Below are positions 22,098 to 33,949 of a DNA stretch of 64,000 nt, piece after piece; position 1 is the stretch's first letter; every line of letters begins with the position of its first letter. The stretch is from Stomoxys calcitrans (Eukaryota; Arthropoda; Insecta; Diptera; Muscidae): assembly GCF_963082655.1 (NCBI RefSeq), contig NC_081552.1:72544707-72608706 (forward strand). Reading direction: 5' to 3'. The translations under genes and the position numbers were made by a program. The notes under the pieces are model-generated. The model worked only from the letters and a program-made list of their open reading frames with translations. It was not told the origin of the DNA and made no database searches.

Positions 22098-22769
22098 TGA
22101 CGGTTGGCATAACCGTCATTTCAGGCAGCCATGCAGCCATTAAATATCTGTGTATCATGTTTTGTGAATTCAAAAACAGCCCTCGTCTGTCGCAGATCTC
22201 GCAATGAGATGGCTGAACAGCTCACCTGTTCTGGGTGCCGGACGAGCCTACAAGATTAAGAACTACCTCTAGCGTCATGTAAGCTAAGCCTTCAGTGTAA
22301 TGCCAGAAATGCAACAAATGACAGATGGCCACAAAATGGGGGTTGTGGACTCTCCAAAATTATGTGTACCAATCCTTGAGGAAGACTTGAAGAGGTCTAC
22401 CGCTTTACTGTCGCTAGCTGTGAGAACATCGAAGAAGAAGAGACTATAGAACATCTGCTATGTGTATGTCCTAGACTGGCAGTCAGAAGGAGTTCCTCTT
22501 AGGCTCTCATTGTAAACCCACAAAAGCGGCCTTACAATGGTGGAGATTTATCTGCAGAAACCGGACCATAGTCAGGATTCTGAGTTTCTAGCACTGTTGC
22601 TTAAGACTCGTCTGCTGAGTCCGCCAGGAGTTCATCCTCACAAGATTCTTTAGATCTTGTCATGATGAGTTTCCTTGCACATCCAGGGACAGTTGAGAAA
22701 ACACTGGAATCACTCTTCCTCAGGACACTGAACACTTGCTGTGTTGACTATTCCTCCTTAGAGGTGTCA

Positions 22770-23640
22770 TTAGCAGCTGCCGTCAAAGTACCTTTTGAGT
22801 TCCGTCCCACCCGGATGGCCCAACCACACAGAGCCGGTCCTTCCTATTTCGGTCGTGGCAGGGGTATTTAATATCTCCTGCAATCCCCCAGACTCTAGAG
22901 ATGTGGTTGATAGTTCCTCAGACAAGTGTTCAGCAACAACTGCTGAGTCGTCTCCCAGATATTTCAGCAATGACGTCGAAATATACAGATGACAGTCTAC
23001 TGATTATCTCGCTGCAATTGTTCCTTGGTATGCAACCCTGTTCTTCACTCTTCTCGACAACTACCATCACCAAGCTGTCATTAGCGACATAAGCAAAGAT
23101 TCTTGAACACATATTACTATTACTCTTCTTCGTTCATTTGGGCTTGGAATGCCCTCCAGGTGACCGCTGCCTTTTTGCTGACTGCGGTCCCGTTTCCGAA
23201 TCTAGACGTGTAGCCTGTGCAGCGAATCTCAGAGCCCAATTTAGGAAGCCGCTCTCCTAATCGGTGAGGGTTTTAGGACAATTTACACCACGCCTCTCAA
23301 TAAACCTGAGAGCTATGCGCCTCTTATTATTCCAACCCCTTAAAGAGCATCCTAATTTGCCAGAGAAGGCATTGACCTAGGCAAATTATAGCCACGCGAA
23401 GATAAATAGGTTCGGCCTTTTCATAAATACTCAATCCGGGTGTCTTCGGCAAAAGCCCCTGCTGACCAGTCGTTCGCAACTAGTGGAGCCTGTCGCAGCC
23501 ACTACACCGCTCGAGGTCTCATACCACCACCGTAGCTGTTGGGTCTTTGGAGTCCATTCTAGGATTAATCTCGGGCTCTAGATCTGACGCTCCACGGGAA
23601 ACAGACGCAGATCATCAACCGCCTAATGGATAACGGTTTT
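22770..23640 (-). pseudogene. LINE ORF1-like fragment
   Basis: Minus-strand pieces read NKRRIALRFIERRGVNCPK, then RLDSETGPQSAKRQRSPGG and SLVMVVVEKSEEQGCIPRNN followed by SRLSSVYFDVIAE, across several stops. This order resembles the ORF1 protein of Outcast/R1-related LINEs (a nucleic-acid-binding domain downstream of a basic stretch). It lies just after, and opposite to, the LINE ending at 22560, so it belongs to another insertion. The match is by memory of the family pattern only. Confidence 0.5.
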
Positions 23641-24205
23641 GTAGCTATCGTTGAGAAACTTTAATTTTTTTCTTTTTTTTCTGAAAATAACTACCCGCTA
23701 CGACCTTAAGGTTCATCAACTATATTCCATTTTTACTAATATTATATATTAGCAGTGCACTTGTTCTTCCTTCAACATAAAAGGGACGTTGCGTTCAAAA
23801 CTTCCACGAATACATGACTCCATTATCACCATCGCCATGAGAAATAACTTCGAGCGGTGTCGTGTCTTCACTTTATCAATTATACTGATTTTAAATCAAA
23901 ATTCTTTGCACTTGTTAACGGAAATTGCTATTCGTTTTTTTGCTCATTCTTTAAACATTCAAGGTGGCATTGGTGGTATCATTTGGCAAAACGTTGTACA
24001 TCTTCATTATTGATATTTTAGCGTTTGTTTTGCTTTTCTACTTTGACCGATATCAGTGGTAAACATGTTGTTTGTATTCTGGCGAAGTGGAGAGAAATCA
24101 TTCATGTGAGAAATATGTTTTATAAATGATGATAATATTGGAATTTAATCAAAAAATGAGGTCATTCTCTGACAAGATTCACCACCTCAAGTGCTGTTGA
24201 TGAGT
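23641..24205. other. No gene recognised
   Basis: AT-rich stretch with scattered short frames and no match to the repeat families in the window. Confidence 0.4.
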
Positions 24206-25040
24206 TTTTATACCCTCCACCATAGGATGGGTGTATACTGACTTCGCCATTCCGTTTGTAACGCAACGAAATATTGGGCTAAGACCACATAATCTATATA
24301 TGTTCTTGATCGCCATGACCTTTTAAGTCGATCTAGCCATGTCCGCCTGTCTGTCTGGCTGTCTAAAAGCACCCCAACTTTCGAAGGAGTAAAGCTTGGC
24401 GCTTCGCACACATACTTCCTATCAGTAAATGTCAGTTGGGATTGTAAATGGGCCATATCAGTCCATGTTTTGATATAGCTGCCATATAAACCGATCTTGA
24501 ATCTTGACTTCTTGAGCCTCTCGACGGCGCAATTCTATGCGGATTTGGTTCAAATTTTGTATGAGGGGTTTTGTTAGGACTTCCAACTACTATGCGAAGT
24601 ATGGTTCAAATAGGTTCATAATCTGATATAGCTCCCATATAAAATTATTTCCCGATTGTACTTCTTGAGCCTATAGAGGGCGCAATTCTTATCCGATTTA
24701 GCTGAAATTTTGTACAACGACTTCTCCTATGAGATTCAACATACTCGCCAAATACTATAATCTAACATAGCTTCCATATAAACCGATCTCCCGATATTAC
24801 TTCTTGAGCTCCTATTGAGCGCAATTCTTATCCGATTTGACTGAAATTTTGCATAATGACTTCTATTACGGTATCCAACATCCGAATCAAGTATGGTCCG
24901 AATCGGCCCACAACTGATATGGCTCCAATAGCATGACAATTTTAGTCCTTTATTACTGGGAAAAGAACCTGACAAATGCGATCATTGGTAGAGGGTATAT
25001 AAGATTCGGCCAGGCCGCACTTAGCTCGCTCTTACTTGTT
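24206..25040 (+). mobile_element. Family A element, older copy
   Basis: It starts TTTTATACCCTCCACCATAGG, has the GTCY block (CATGTCCGCCTGTCTGTCTG) and about four diverged array units, and ends with AGATTCGGCCAGGCCGCAC and CTCTTACTTGTT. The palindrome is imperfect, and units differ much more from one another than in the copies at 4288 or 6204, so it is old. Confidence 0.8.
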
Positions 25041-25387
25041 TTCATTGTATTTTGTTTTGTTTATTGGTTTTTGCTTTGCTTTTAGAAATTTTCTGGTGAC
25101 TAAAAGTCTGCCCAATACTTCAGTGTTGTCTAATTAGTCATAACTTTATTCACAGGTATCTGATATCAATTGCTTGATTTCGGAATCTAGGTAAGAGGGT
25201 TATGATTTAAATATTGGTACATCATCAGGCCCGGGAAAGATAAAGAAATCAATGTGGTGACTATAGAACTGTCATGGATACCCTGAAATCGTTTTAAAGA
25301 GAGAAATTTCGAAATGAACTTAAGAGCAATTATGCTTTCAATAAACCATTTTAAAAGGCAATTTCAATACTAAGGCTTAAAAAGAAA
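25041..25387. other. No gene recognised
   Basis: Unique AT-rich sequence between two elements; no coding or RNA pattern seen. Confidence 0.4.
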
Positions 25388-26318
25388 ATCGTTATGCTCG
25401 GCATAATTTATGCCCACATAGCAGCTATATCGAATTATGGTCCGATTTGGACCAAATTCGTCAATATTTTGTTGAACAAAATATTGGTCTTTTTGGTAAC
25501 TATATCCAAATAAAGACCGATCTGAACCATATACGCCACGTATGTCGCCCAAAACCTTTTATCGAGAGATCGGTCTATATGGCAACTATATCCAAATCTG
25601 GACCGATCTGAGCCAAATTGCAGAAAGATGTCGAGGGGCCTAACACAACTCACTGTCCCAAATTTCAGCAAAATTAGATAATTACAAATTGCAAATTTTG
25701 CCCATGAACATTTCACTAAGGAGCAGGGGCAAACTTCTCACCTATCAATGAGTGCAGTCCGATTAAAGTTTAAGCTCAATGATAAGGGGCCTCCTTTTTA
25801 TAGCCGAGTCCGAACGGCGTGCCGCAGTGCAACACCTCTTTGGAGCGATGCTTTACATGGCATAGTACCTCACAAATGTTGCCAGCATTAGGAAGGGAAA
25901 ACCACCGCTGACAATTTTTTCTGATGGTCTCGCCAGTATTCGAACCCAGGCGTTCAGCGTCATAGGCGGACATGCTAACCTCTGCGCTACGGTGGCCTTT
26001 TATGGGCCTCAGACCTTAAAGCGAGAGATCGGTCTATATGGGGACTATATCAAGGTATAGCCCGATAAAGCGCATCTTTGAACTTAACCTGTTTATGGGC
26101 AAAAAAAGAATCTGTGCAAAGTTTCAACTCAATATCTTTATTTTTAAAGACTGTGGCGTGATTTCAACAGACTGACGGACGGACATGGCTAGATCGTCTT
26201 AGATTTTTACGACGATCAAGAATATATATACTTTATAGAGTCGGAAATGGATTCGAATGGATGATTTCTGAATGGCAAAATGAATATACCCCCATCCTTC
26301 GATGATGGGTATAAAAAT
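25388..26318 (-). mobile_element. Family B element interrupted by a SINE
   Basis: Minus-oriented B units (CCAAATCTGGACCGATCTGA, AACACAACTCACTGTCCC) lead to the 5' block (GACGATCAAGAATATATATA) and the end ACCCCCATCCTTCGATGATG with GGTATAAAAATT. The 3' palindrome is missing. At 25686-25999 a SINE splits a unit: left of it AAAATTAGATAATTA and right of it ATGGGCCTCAGACC, which are adjacent in other B copies. Confidence 0.8.
25686..25999 (-). mobile_element. tRNA-derived SINE, best preserved copy
   Basis: On the minus strand: CCACCGTAGCGCAGAGGTTA (A box), GGGTTCGAATACTGGCGAG (B box with one change), a body with GCACGCCGTTCGGACTCGGC, CTATAAAAAGGAGG and TTAAACTTTAATCGGACTGC, and a 3' part with CCTTAGTGAAATGTTCATGG. 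Length is about 314 bases. It is nested in family B and therefore younger than that copy. The 3' end lacks a long A tail. Confidence 0.85.
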
Positions 26319-27571
26319 TAAATGCTGAAAATTCATGACGATTCAGAAATCGCTGTAAGGGTAGCCAAATGCTTTATAGCAACATCATACATTTGTCTGA
26401 CTTTTGAAATGTTTTTTGTTATGCTATTCTTTGAATAAAATGCATTTAACAAAATGGTCTAGAGTCGGGCGAAATTCTGCAATTAAACCTCAAAGAGAAA
26501 AGTTTACCTAAAAGAAATAAATCTAAACATTTTCTAGGAAACCTGAGATTCTAATGGATGGAAATATTGGTCTTTCCTTAGTCATTCAATTTGACTTGCC
26601 CCAAATGTGTGTCTAAATTCCCTTCTATTGAAATTATATCAATTCCCCATTGCAATCTAATTCAATTGTCAAATTCAAAACAAATTTCTACAATACCACC
26701 ATAAATTCCAGGAATTCTGTCCAACATAGTTATGGAAAATAAAATTGTCAAAAAAATCACATGAATTATGAAAAACAAAAATTCAATTAACAATTTTGAA
26801 CATGTTCAAACCACTAATAATGCTCGTCATAACCATAACACTAACAATAAATGTAGCACTAAAAACTATAACCATTAAATGTTAATAAACTGATTATAAT
26901 TTATGGCAACAACAGCAAACATCAGCATTGCCAATGCACAACATAGACCAGCAAACAACTTGTGACTACAATGACGAAGACCACAGCGCAGATGACGACT
27001 TAGCTATCAAAACAAGGCAAAGCCATGTTTGTAGGACCCTCCAAAGCCACCGCATAAAACCCTCAAAGTTAACAACAAAAAATAGCAAACGATCTTAACA
27101 TTCCCTCTCTTTTCATCTATTTTCCCCCTTGGGTTGTTTTTTTTTATGTTTAAGGAAAAACCACACAGACTTACAGCAATACCAAGAGTATTAGAAAAAA
27201 CAACAACATACGCTTAGCATAGTAATTTTTGTGCTAATAACATTACTGGTAATAGAAGTCGTTGTGGGTTACTATTCTTTTCGTTTCTAGTCGAATTATT
27301 TTATTTATTTATTTTTTTTTTGTAGTTTTTTGCGAGGGGGGATATCATAAATAAAGTTATAAATGTGTTGTTATTATTATTGGTAGTGGTTTTTCTAACT
27401 AGAAAATCTACCTGACCTTAATAGGATTTTTCACAAAATCTTTGTATGTCGTAGCTTTTTTGGTTATGAAAAATAAATTATAGAGGTATGTGGGAATTTC
27501 ATGAGGAAAATTAAATATTTGTGTAAATTTTATTTGAAAAAAAAAACCAAGGATTTTAGAAAATAAACATA
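26319..27571. other. No gene recognised
   Basis: Very AT-rich with many CAAT/CAACA runs and poly-T tracts, and no member of the repeat families. It could be intronic or intergenic host DNA. Confidence 0.45.
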
Positions 27572-29275
27572 TAAGGGCGGGCGAAGCCGACCTTTTGATG
27601 CCCTACACCACATTGGATATGCAGGCTAAGTCGTCGAATTTAAAATTTCCTTTTTATACCCTCCACCATAGGATGGGGGTATACTAATTTCGTCATTCTG
27701 TTTCTTGAGCCTTTAGAGAGCAAAATTCTCGTCCAATTTGAAATTTGACACGTGGTGTTTTGGTATCACTTCCAACAACTGTGCTAAGTATGATCCAAAT
27801 CGATTCATAACCTGATCAGCTGCCATATAAACGGATCGTGGGTCTTGACTTCGTCAGCTTTTAGAGGGCGCAATTCTTATCCGATTTGAGTGTAATTTTG
27901 CTCATGGTGTTTTGGTATCACTTTCAACAACTGTGCTAATTATGATCCAAATGGATTCATAACCTGGTATAGCTGCCATATATACCGATTTTGGATCTAG
28001 ACTTCTTGAGCCGCTGGCGGGCGCATTTCACATCCGATTTGGCTGAAATTTTTCATGAGGTGCATCGTTATGACTTCCCATAACTGGGCTAAGTATGGTA
28101 CAAATCAATACATAACCTGATATAGCTGCCATATAAACCGATCTGGGATCTTGACTTCATGAGCCTCTAGAGGACGCAGTTTTTGTTCAATTTGGCTGAA
28201 ATTGTGTGCATTCCAATGACCTTCAACATACATCTGAAATATGGTCTGAATCGATCTATAGCTTGATGCAGCTCACATATAAACCGATCTCCCAATTTTG
28301 CCTCTTGAGCCTCTAAAGGGCGCAATTCTTACTCGAATTGGCTGAAATTTTACACAATGACTTTTACTATGATCTCCAACATTCAATTCATTCATGGTCC
28401 GCATGGGACTTCAACTTGATATAGCTCCAATAGCATAACAGTTCTTATTCGATATTCTTTGTTTGCCTAAAAAGAGATACCGCGCAAAGAACACGACGAA
28501 TGCGATCCATGGTGGAGGATATATAAGATTTGGCCCGGCCGAACTTTGCACGCTCTTACTCGTTTTATATGCGAATTTTCGATCAAAATCCGTACATATT
28601 GTAGGAGCCAAAGAGCAAATCGTTGTGCAAATTTTTGAGAGGATCGATTGATGAATTCGTTAGCAAAGGCCTGAAAAACGAAAATCTGAAGATGATCCAA
28701 AAAAAGAAAGCTGAACCAATTTCTATGAAATTCATCAGTCATCAAAAGAGTTATAAGAGAAACCTTTGTGCAAATTTTTAGAAGAGCATTTAAAAAATTA
28801 CTAAATTATTCAAAATCGGACGCAAATATATGTGGGAGCTATATCTAAATCTGAACTGTTTTTTATTTATTCAATTCAATAGCAATACCGGGATTCACAA
28901 GGCCAAGTCACAAGTCTTTGTGTCAATTTTCGTGTGAATCGGTAAACAAATGACATATAAATGGGAGCTATTTATAAGCGAATCACTCGCGCAAAATTTC
29001 GTGAAAATCGCAAACGACGATATAATTGCAGTTATAGTCCAAATCGGACGAATTTATATACGGCAGCCATATTCAAAACTGAACAGAATTTTTCCATGAA
29101 AATAATTGTGCCAAATTTGAAGACGATTGGATAAAAATTGCGACCTGTGATTTGTGCCCAAATAAACATGGACAGACGGAGAGACAGACAGACGGACATA
29201 GCTAATTCGAATCAGAAGGTGATGCTGAGTCGATCGGTACACCTATCAATGGGTCTATCTCTCTTCCTTCTGATT
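27572..29275 (-). mobile_element. Family C element, split by a family A insertion
   Basis: The left end, read on minus, has TGGTGTAGGGCATCAAAAGG and CGGCTTCGCCCGCCC. From 28565 the interior resumes (ATTTTCGATCAAAATCCG). The far end has CATGGACAGACGGAGAGACA and GATCGGTACACCTATC, matching the 5' block of the C copy at 62287-63120. The outermost 5' end is missing. Interior phrases (GGGAGCTAT..AAAATTTCGTGAAAATCG) are loosely related to the array phrase of A and B but not tandem at 150 bases. Confidence 0.65.
27654..28564 (+). mobile_element. Family A element inserted in family C, internally deleted
   Basis: It starts TTATACCCTCCACCATAGGATGG and jumps from TCGTCATTCTGTTTC directly into array sequence (CTTGAGCCTTTAGAG), so the TA/GTCY block is deleted. 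Five or six diverged units follow. It ends GGTGGAGGATATATAAG, TTTGGCCCGGCCGAA and TTACTCGTT. The flanks are family C on both sides. Confidence 0.8.
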
Positions 29276-29289
29276 CTTTTGGCAACACT

Positions 29290-30143
29290 GGTTTAAATAG
29301 CTCACGCATGTTTCGTATTTTGTTTCACTTTCGAACATTTTCAATTTCGTCTATAATTTAACCATGAGTCGTCTTACAAACGAACAACGCTTGCAAATTA
29401 TTGAATTTTATCATCAAAATGTGTGCTCTGTTAAGAAAGTTCCGCGTGTTCAAATTGTGTTTAGCGACGAAGCTCATTTTTGGCTCAATGGGTACGTTAA
29501 GACGAAGAATTGACGATTTTTGAATGAAGATCAGCCAGAAGCATTGCAAGAGCTACCAATGCATCCAGAAAAAGTCACAGTTTGGTGCTGTTTATGGGCT
29601 GGTGACATCATTTGACTGCACTTCTTCAAAGATGATGCGAACCGTAACATAACTGTGAATGGTTAGCACTATCGTGAGATGATATTCAATTTTTTTTGGC
29701 CAAAATACAAGAGCTGGGCTTCAACAAGACGGCCCACATGCCGCACAACACGCATAACAATGGACTTATTGAGGGGCGAGTTCGGTGAACATTTTTCCCC
29801 CTTCGGGACCGGTCAACTGGCCGCCTACGTCGTGCGATTTAATAGCTTTCGACTTTTTTTTGTAGGGCTATGTTAAAGCTCATGTCTATACAGACAAGAC
29901 TGCTTCAATTGACGCATTGGAAGACTACATTGAAGCATTAATTCGTGAGACTGGCCGAAATGCTGAAAAGAGTATGCCAAAATTGGACTAAGCGGATAAA
30001 CCATTTGAAGCGCAGTCACGGTCAAAATTTGTATGAAATAATCTTTAAACATTACATTATATGGACCATACTATCGATTCAAGTAGGGATTTCATGCATT
30101 TTTCTGAATTTTATGTGTGTGTGTTTTTATCAATTCACCCTTT
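29290..30143 (+). pseudogene. Tc1/mariner-type transposase remnant, internally deleted (copy 2)
   Basis: The start codon is at 29364 with MSRLTNEQRLQIIEFY, the helix-turn-helix N terminus I associate with DUF4817-type transposases. It jumps to IVFSDEAHFWLNGYV (first catalytic-type Asp in FSDE), so most of the DNA-binding part is deleted. Then come ALQELPMHPEKVTVWC, NITVNG, RITMDLLRGEFGEHF and, in other frames, YVKAHVYTDK and QNWTKRINHLK. At least five in-frame stops are present. It shares the AHFW..VTVNG..LLRGEF pieces with copies at 12920 and 46780. The right end reads TCACCCTTTA near 30143. Confidence 0.8.
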
Positions 30144-30200
30144 AACACCCTCTACCACAATAGTGGTGTGGGGTATACAAAATCGCTACCCACTGCTGTG
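30144..30200 (+). repeat. Short 5' end resembling family C
   Basis: The sequence ACCCTCTACCACAATAGTGG followed by GGGGTATACAAAATC has the same hairpin start as family C/A, but only about 50 bases are present before unrelated sequence. Confidence 0.4.
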
Positions 30201-30299
30201 CTTTCTCATCTGCGCCTTGATGCATCACGAAAATGATCATAAAAAGATCGAACTAAGCTCGTGTTGGTGACCTCCTGTCGGTCACAGTCGTTGAGGCTG

Positions 30300-31190
30300 A
30301 AAATGACTTTATTGTTTTTCAAAATATACCCCATTAAGATCTGTACATTTTTGCATGCGTTTGAACCAATTGTCGTAGCACTCTGATTGAGGTATATCCA
30401 AAACATGCATTCTGAACGCATTAACCGCTTCTTCAGGTGTTGAAAAACGTTGACCTCTCATGTTATTTTTTACGTACGGGCATAAAAAGAAGCCATTCAG
30501 TGTCACGTCAGGACTATACGGCGGATGACTCATCAAATCGATATTTTGAGTGCTCAAAAATGCAGTTGTTTGAGCCGATGTGTGAGAGCTCGCATTGTCG
30601 TGGTGAATAGTGATCCGTCTTCGGCGGTTGATTTTCCTGATTTCTTGAAAGACAACTGGCAAACAAATGGTTGTGTACCACTTAGAATTGACTGTTCTGC
30701 GTTGTTGTAGTGGTTCGCATTGCGACATGTGCAGTTCTTCCGAAAAAACAGGCTTGCAATTGCTTCGTGCACGAGTAACTTCAGTTGCATTTCGCTCATC
30801 TTGAAACACCCATACAGTTGACTGCTGTTTGCTTTCGGGCTCATACATGTAAATTAACGATTCATCGTCTGTCACGATGTCAGAGACGTGTTTTAAAGCA
30901 ATCCACACGAGCCTTTGCTTGAGCGATTGACAAATTGTGTGGGATCCAACGCGAACAAATTTTTTTGACGGTCCAATATTCATAAAATATTGAATGTATG
31001 CTGTTCCCACTTATGCCTAAGGTTGTCTCAATCTCATTGGAGTGAACTATGACCTCGGTTCACTCACCTTGGAGTGAACTATGACCTCGGTTGAATTCAC
31101 CATACCATCGTGTAAAATGTTCACGACTTAGTTCAATTTTTTGGGCGAGATGAGTCTTTTAAGTTGCTGTAAACAACACAAATAGCGCTC
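30300..31190 (-). pseudogene. mariner transposase (DD34D type), decayed
   Basis: A 233-codon frame ends EYFEKQ-like (NGVYFEKQ) at 30309. It shows DIVTDDESLIYMYEPESKQQ (first catalytic Asp region, GDESW altered to DDESL), ITIHHDNASSHTSAQT (second Asp), then HPPYSPDVTLNGFF, where the third Asp of the usual SPDLxPxD motif is Gly. Then RFSTPEEAVNAFRMHVL and NWFKRMQKC. Normal mariners are about 345 residues. Here the N-terminal helix-turn-helix is reduced to a trace (FTRWYGEFNRG near 31100) with deletions and a roughly 30-base tandem duplication at about 31038-31095. It is catalytically dead. Confidence 0.9.
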
Positions 31191-33598
31191 ATATGCCAAA
31201 ACGTTCTGAGTACGTATAACCTCAAAAATGGCAAGCTTTACTATAGAGCTATCAGTTGGCAGAAAATTCAACACAAGGCAACCCTTAGCCATTAGCCCCA
31301 CAACCCCATATAGTAGCTCTTACACAGACTGAGCAGTGGCACTTCGTTACAGACTTCTGTCCATTGTAATAAACAGTTCACCACAATGGCAACCGGAGCT
31401 AGTTTCCAACTCAGCTACCGGGGCGCTTTACCAGGAGAGATGAAATCTAATTAAATGTTGTATGTCGTGTTGTTTTATGGTTCTATACTCCCATGATATG
31501 AACTGCTCCGTGATATAGCACCCGCAATAACTTAACCGATTCGGATAACATTTCGTTTATAGATTTTTACAATGACCCTAACTATGTTCCAAATCGGTCG
31601 CAGCGCAGTTTTTATCCTTGGTGTGATCCATGTTTTCTTCACTTTATTCATATGACACCATCTCAAACATTTACTTCTAAAAATATTACCAAAAACGAAG
31701 CAAAAATGATCAGCATTCGAAGAATTCTGAAAATAAAAGCGTTTCAAAACAATTGTTTAAATATAAACGAACTACGAGTGGGAATAAGGCTATTCGAAAT
31801 GAAACTTTGACAAGTGTGTTAACCCTCACAATAGGCAAATGAATGTTGCCAAGAAATACTAAGCATTGTTGCCTTCTATGCCTGTTTGAAATGAATAATA
31901 TTTGGAAAATAGGAAAATGATAGACTGCCTTATTCATAGCGAAGATAGCAGCAAATGAATATGTTTTTTAAATAATTGTTTTTAATCATAGAGTCGAAAA
32001 GGGTTCCGCAACTGCTAAATGCGACTGTGGAAAAAATTTAAGAAGTTGCACAGATTATGAAAGAGGACGCGAAAAGAGAGGACGTGTGCAACGGAGATTT
32101 GAAAGTTTACATCGAAAAGTAACCAAACAAGTGGGGGAAGTTCCCTCCTTCTGGGAACGATGACATGAAATCATTTCATGCAAGGTGTAAAGTGTATTTG
32201 GCAATATGACTGACAAGACTACGAGCAATATTATTATACGAGCAATAACATTCTAACACTCAACCGACACACTAAAGGGGTCTTTTAGGTATTTTTTTAA
32301 GGGTTAAAGTCTCTTTTAAAATGGGTTTGCGACTTAGCTAAATATTCAGCAGACCAAAACCCAAAACCTAACCTAAAAGCCAGACATCAATTAAATTGTG
32401 AAGTACATTAAATGGGTTAAATTAGCACTTTCACCACTAATAAATCTTCAGGAGGATGAAGTCAAAGACAAACATATTTAGAAAAAATTCCAAAAGGGAT
32501 AACTACTCCCCTCTTGTTTGGTGGTTTTGCGATGTAAACTTTGAAAACACCGTTACACGTGTCCTCTCTTTTTGCCTCCTTATGCATAATCTGTGACGTT
32601 TTATCCGTTATTTTTTGTTGTGTTCCACAATGTAATCATGACCAAATCGGGTTACAAGTCCAGCGATCGTGGGTTTTGTTCACACCAGAGGCGTTGATCT
32701 GCCGCTTTTAACTAAAAAATTTTCTAAATATCTCCGTTTAACATACTGCTCTGACCTAAGCTTTACACAGATGTTGTGAGAAGCTTAGCCATATAATGCT
32801 TCTCTTGGCATTACAATGTTTTCAGCTAACAACTCAATGAAGCTATAAAAAGAAATCAAATTTTAATCTATTTTTCTCTTCTCAAATGACCGCTTCAAAT
32901 TGGAATGTTAAAACATCTGATCTGTCATTTGACACCCTAACGTTCTACGTGACTATCAGCTGTTCTTGTTTTTATTCTCAGTCTCTTTTTTCATTTCCTT
33001 TGTTAAGAAATATTTCATCAGCGCAACAACTACAAAAATATTTACTTTTAACATAATGAATTTTTGCATTTTTCTTTTTTTGTCTTTTGTTTTTATTTTT
33101 TTTTTGTTTATTAATTTTAACACTTGGCTGTTTCTGCTGAGACAGAACAGCTAGGCCAGGCCAGGCCAACTTGGAGCAAATGAGTCATAGGGTTTAAACA
33201 TGCTATTGTTTTTTTTTTTCGTTTTTAACAACAAAAGATAAACAAATATTTTAACAACGACACTACAATTCAATTAAATTGGGATGGTTGAACTAAGGTT
33301 AGTGAGAAGTGAAGTGAAGTTCGTAGAGCATTTACACTGGGTACACATTCACTGGCAAGGTCGTTCAAGGCCAATGATAACGTCAATAAACAGTGACAGG
33401 GAAATGAAATGAAACGAAGAGATTAAGAAAAATGTTTCCACTTTTGTGCGAAATATTGAAATGAAATTATTATTACTTTTTTTTTTAATAAAATTAAAAT
33501 TCAGCAATTTTTTTTATTCGACAACGTACGCATCCCGTTAGTCAAGTTGAGGTAAGGTGTTCGATTTCCATTAGAGGCCATGGTCGGTCATATAAACT
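31191..33598. other. No gene recognised
   Basis: About 2.4 kb of AT-rich DNA. Short frames (for example the membrane-like, T-rich one near 32966-33154) reflect poly-T composition. No family A-D sequence, RT or transposase is seen. There are poly-T runs near 33215 and 33480. Confidence 0.45.
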
Positions 33599-33745
33599 AA
33601 GCACACATAGAATAGAGGTTATACTAATTTTGCCATTCCGATTGCAACACATCGATTAAGTAAGTCCCAGATCGATTTAAATTGCTAACTCGATCAAAAT
33701 TTTTATACTATATAGGATCTAAGATCAATATTTCAAGGTACGACA
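33599..33745 (+). repeat. Ancient copy of the family A/B 5' block
   Basis: TTATACTAATTTTGCCATTC, GCAACACATCGA and, later, CTCGATCAAAATTTTTATAC with ATAGGATCTAAGAT follow the order of the A/B 5' block in a worn form. Nothing of the array or ends remains. Confidence 0.4.
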
Positions 33746-33949
33746 AGGATAGTTAGTTATGGTTCAGTTAGTTAGTTTTAGTTAGTAATGGTTCACTAAG
33801 CCTAACATTTATTATAAAGTAAAAAAATATATATATTTTTGTATATTTTATATATGTATAAATTTTAATAAAACGTTTTTCTTCATTTTTTCAGGTAATT
33901 ACACATCCCAAATGAATATGCTAAGTGTTTGGTAAGGATTTTTTCTTAT

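Larger units (their letters stand above)
13945..22560 (+). pseudogene. LINE ORF2 3' part (thumb, RNase H, C-terminal Cys motif), broken by two insertions
   Basis: Three blocks in order make one ORF2. Block 13945-14312 reads LYTCWRAISALNRMPC and PLDIAARQIAAATAVRLRE to MPNVPG, the post-palm region. Block 15081-15297 has the RNase H start FYTDGSKVDDQLG and then YRAEILAIKDIMS. Block 22098-22560 continues RNase H (ALVCRRSRNEMAEQ) and the C-terminal motif CENIEEEETIEHLLCVCP. The gaps are a hAT-like element (14313-15072) and the RAG1-like transposon (15298-22097). Stops and frame changes are present in each block. The RNase H domain points to I/Outcast/LOA/R1-related lineages; I do not fix which. 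Confidence 0.8.

Noticed and set aside
32966..33154. Small membrane-protein-like frame
   Set aside because: The hydrophobic run is translated from T-rich DNA (poly-Phe/Leu) and has no supporting context.
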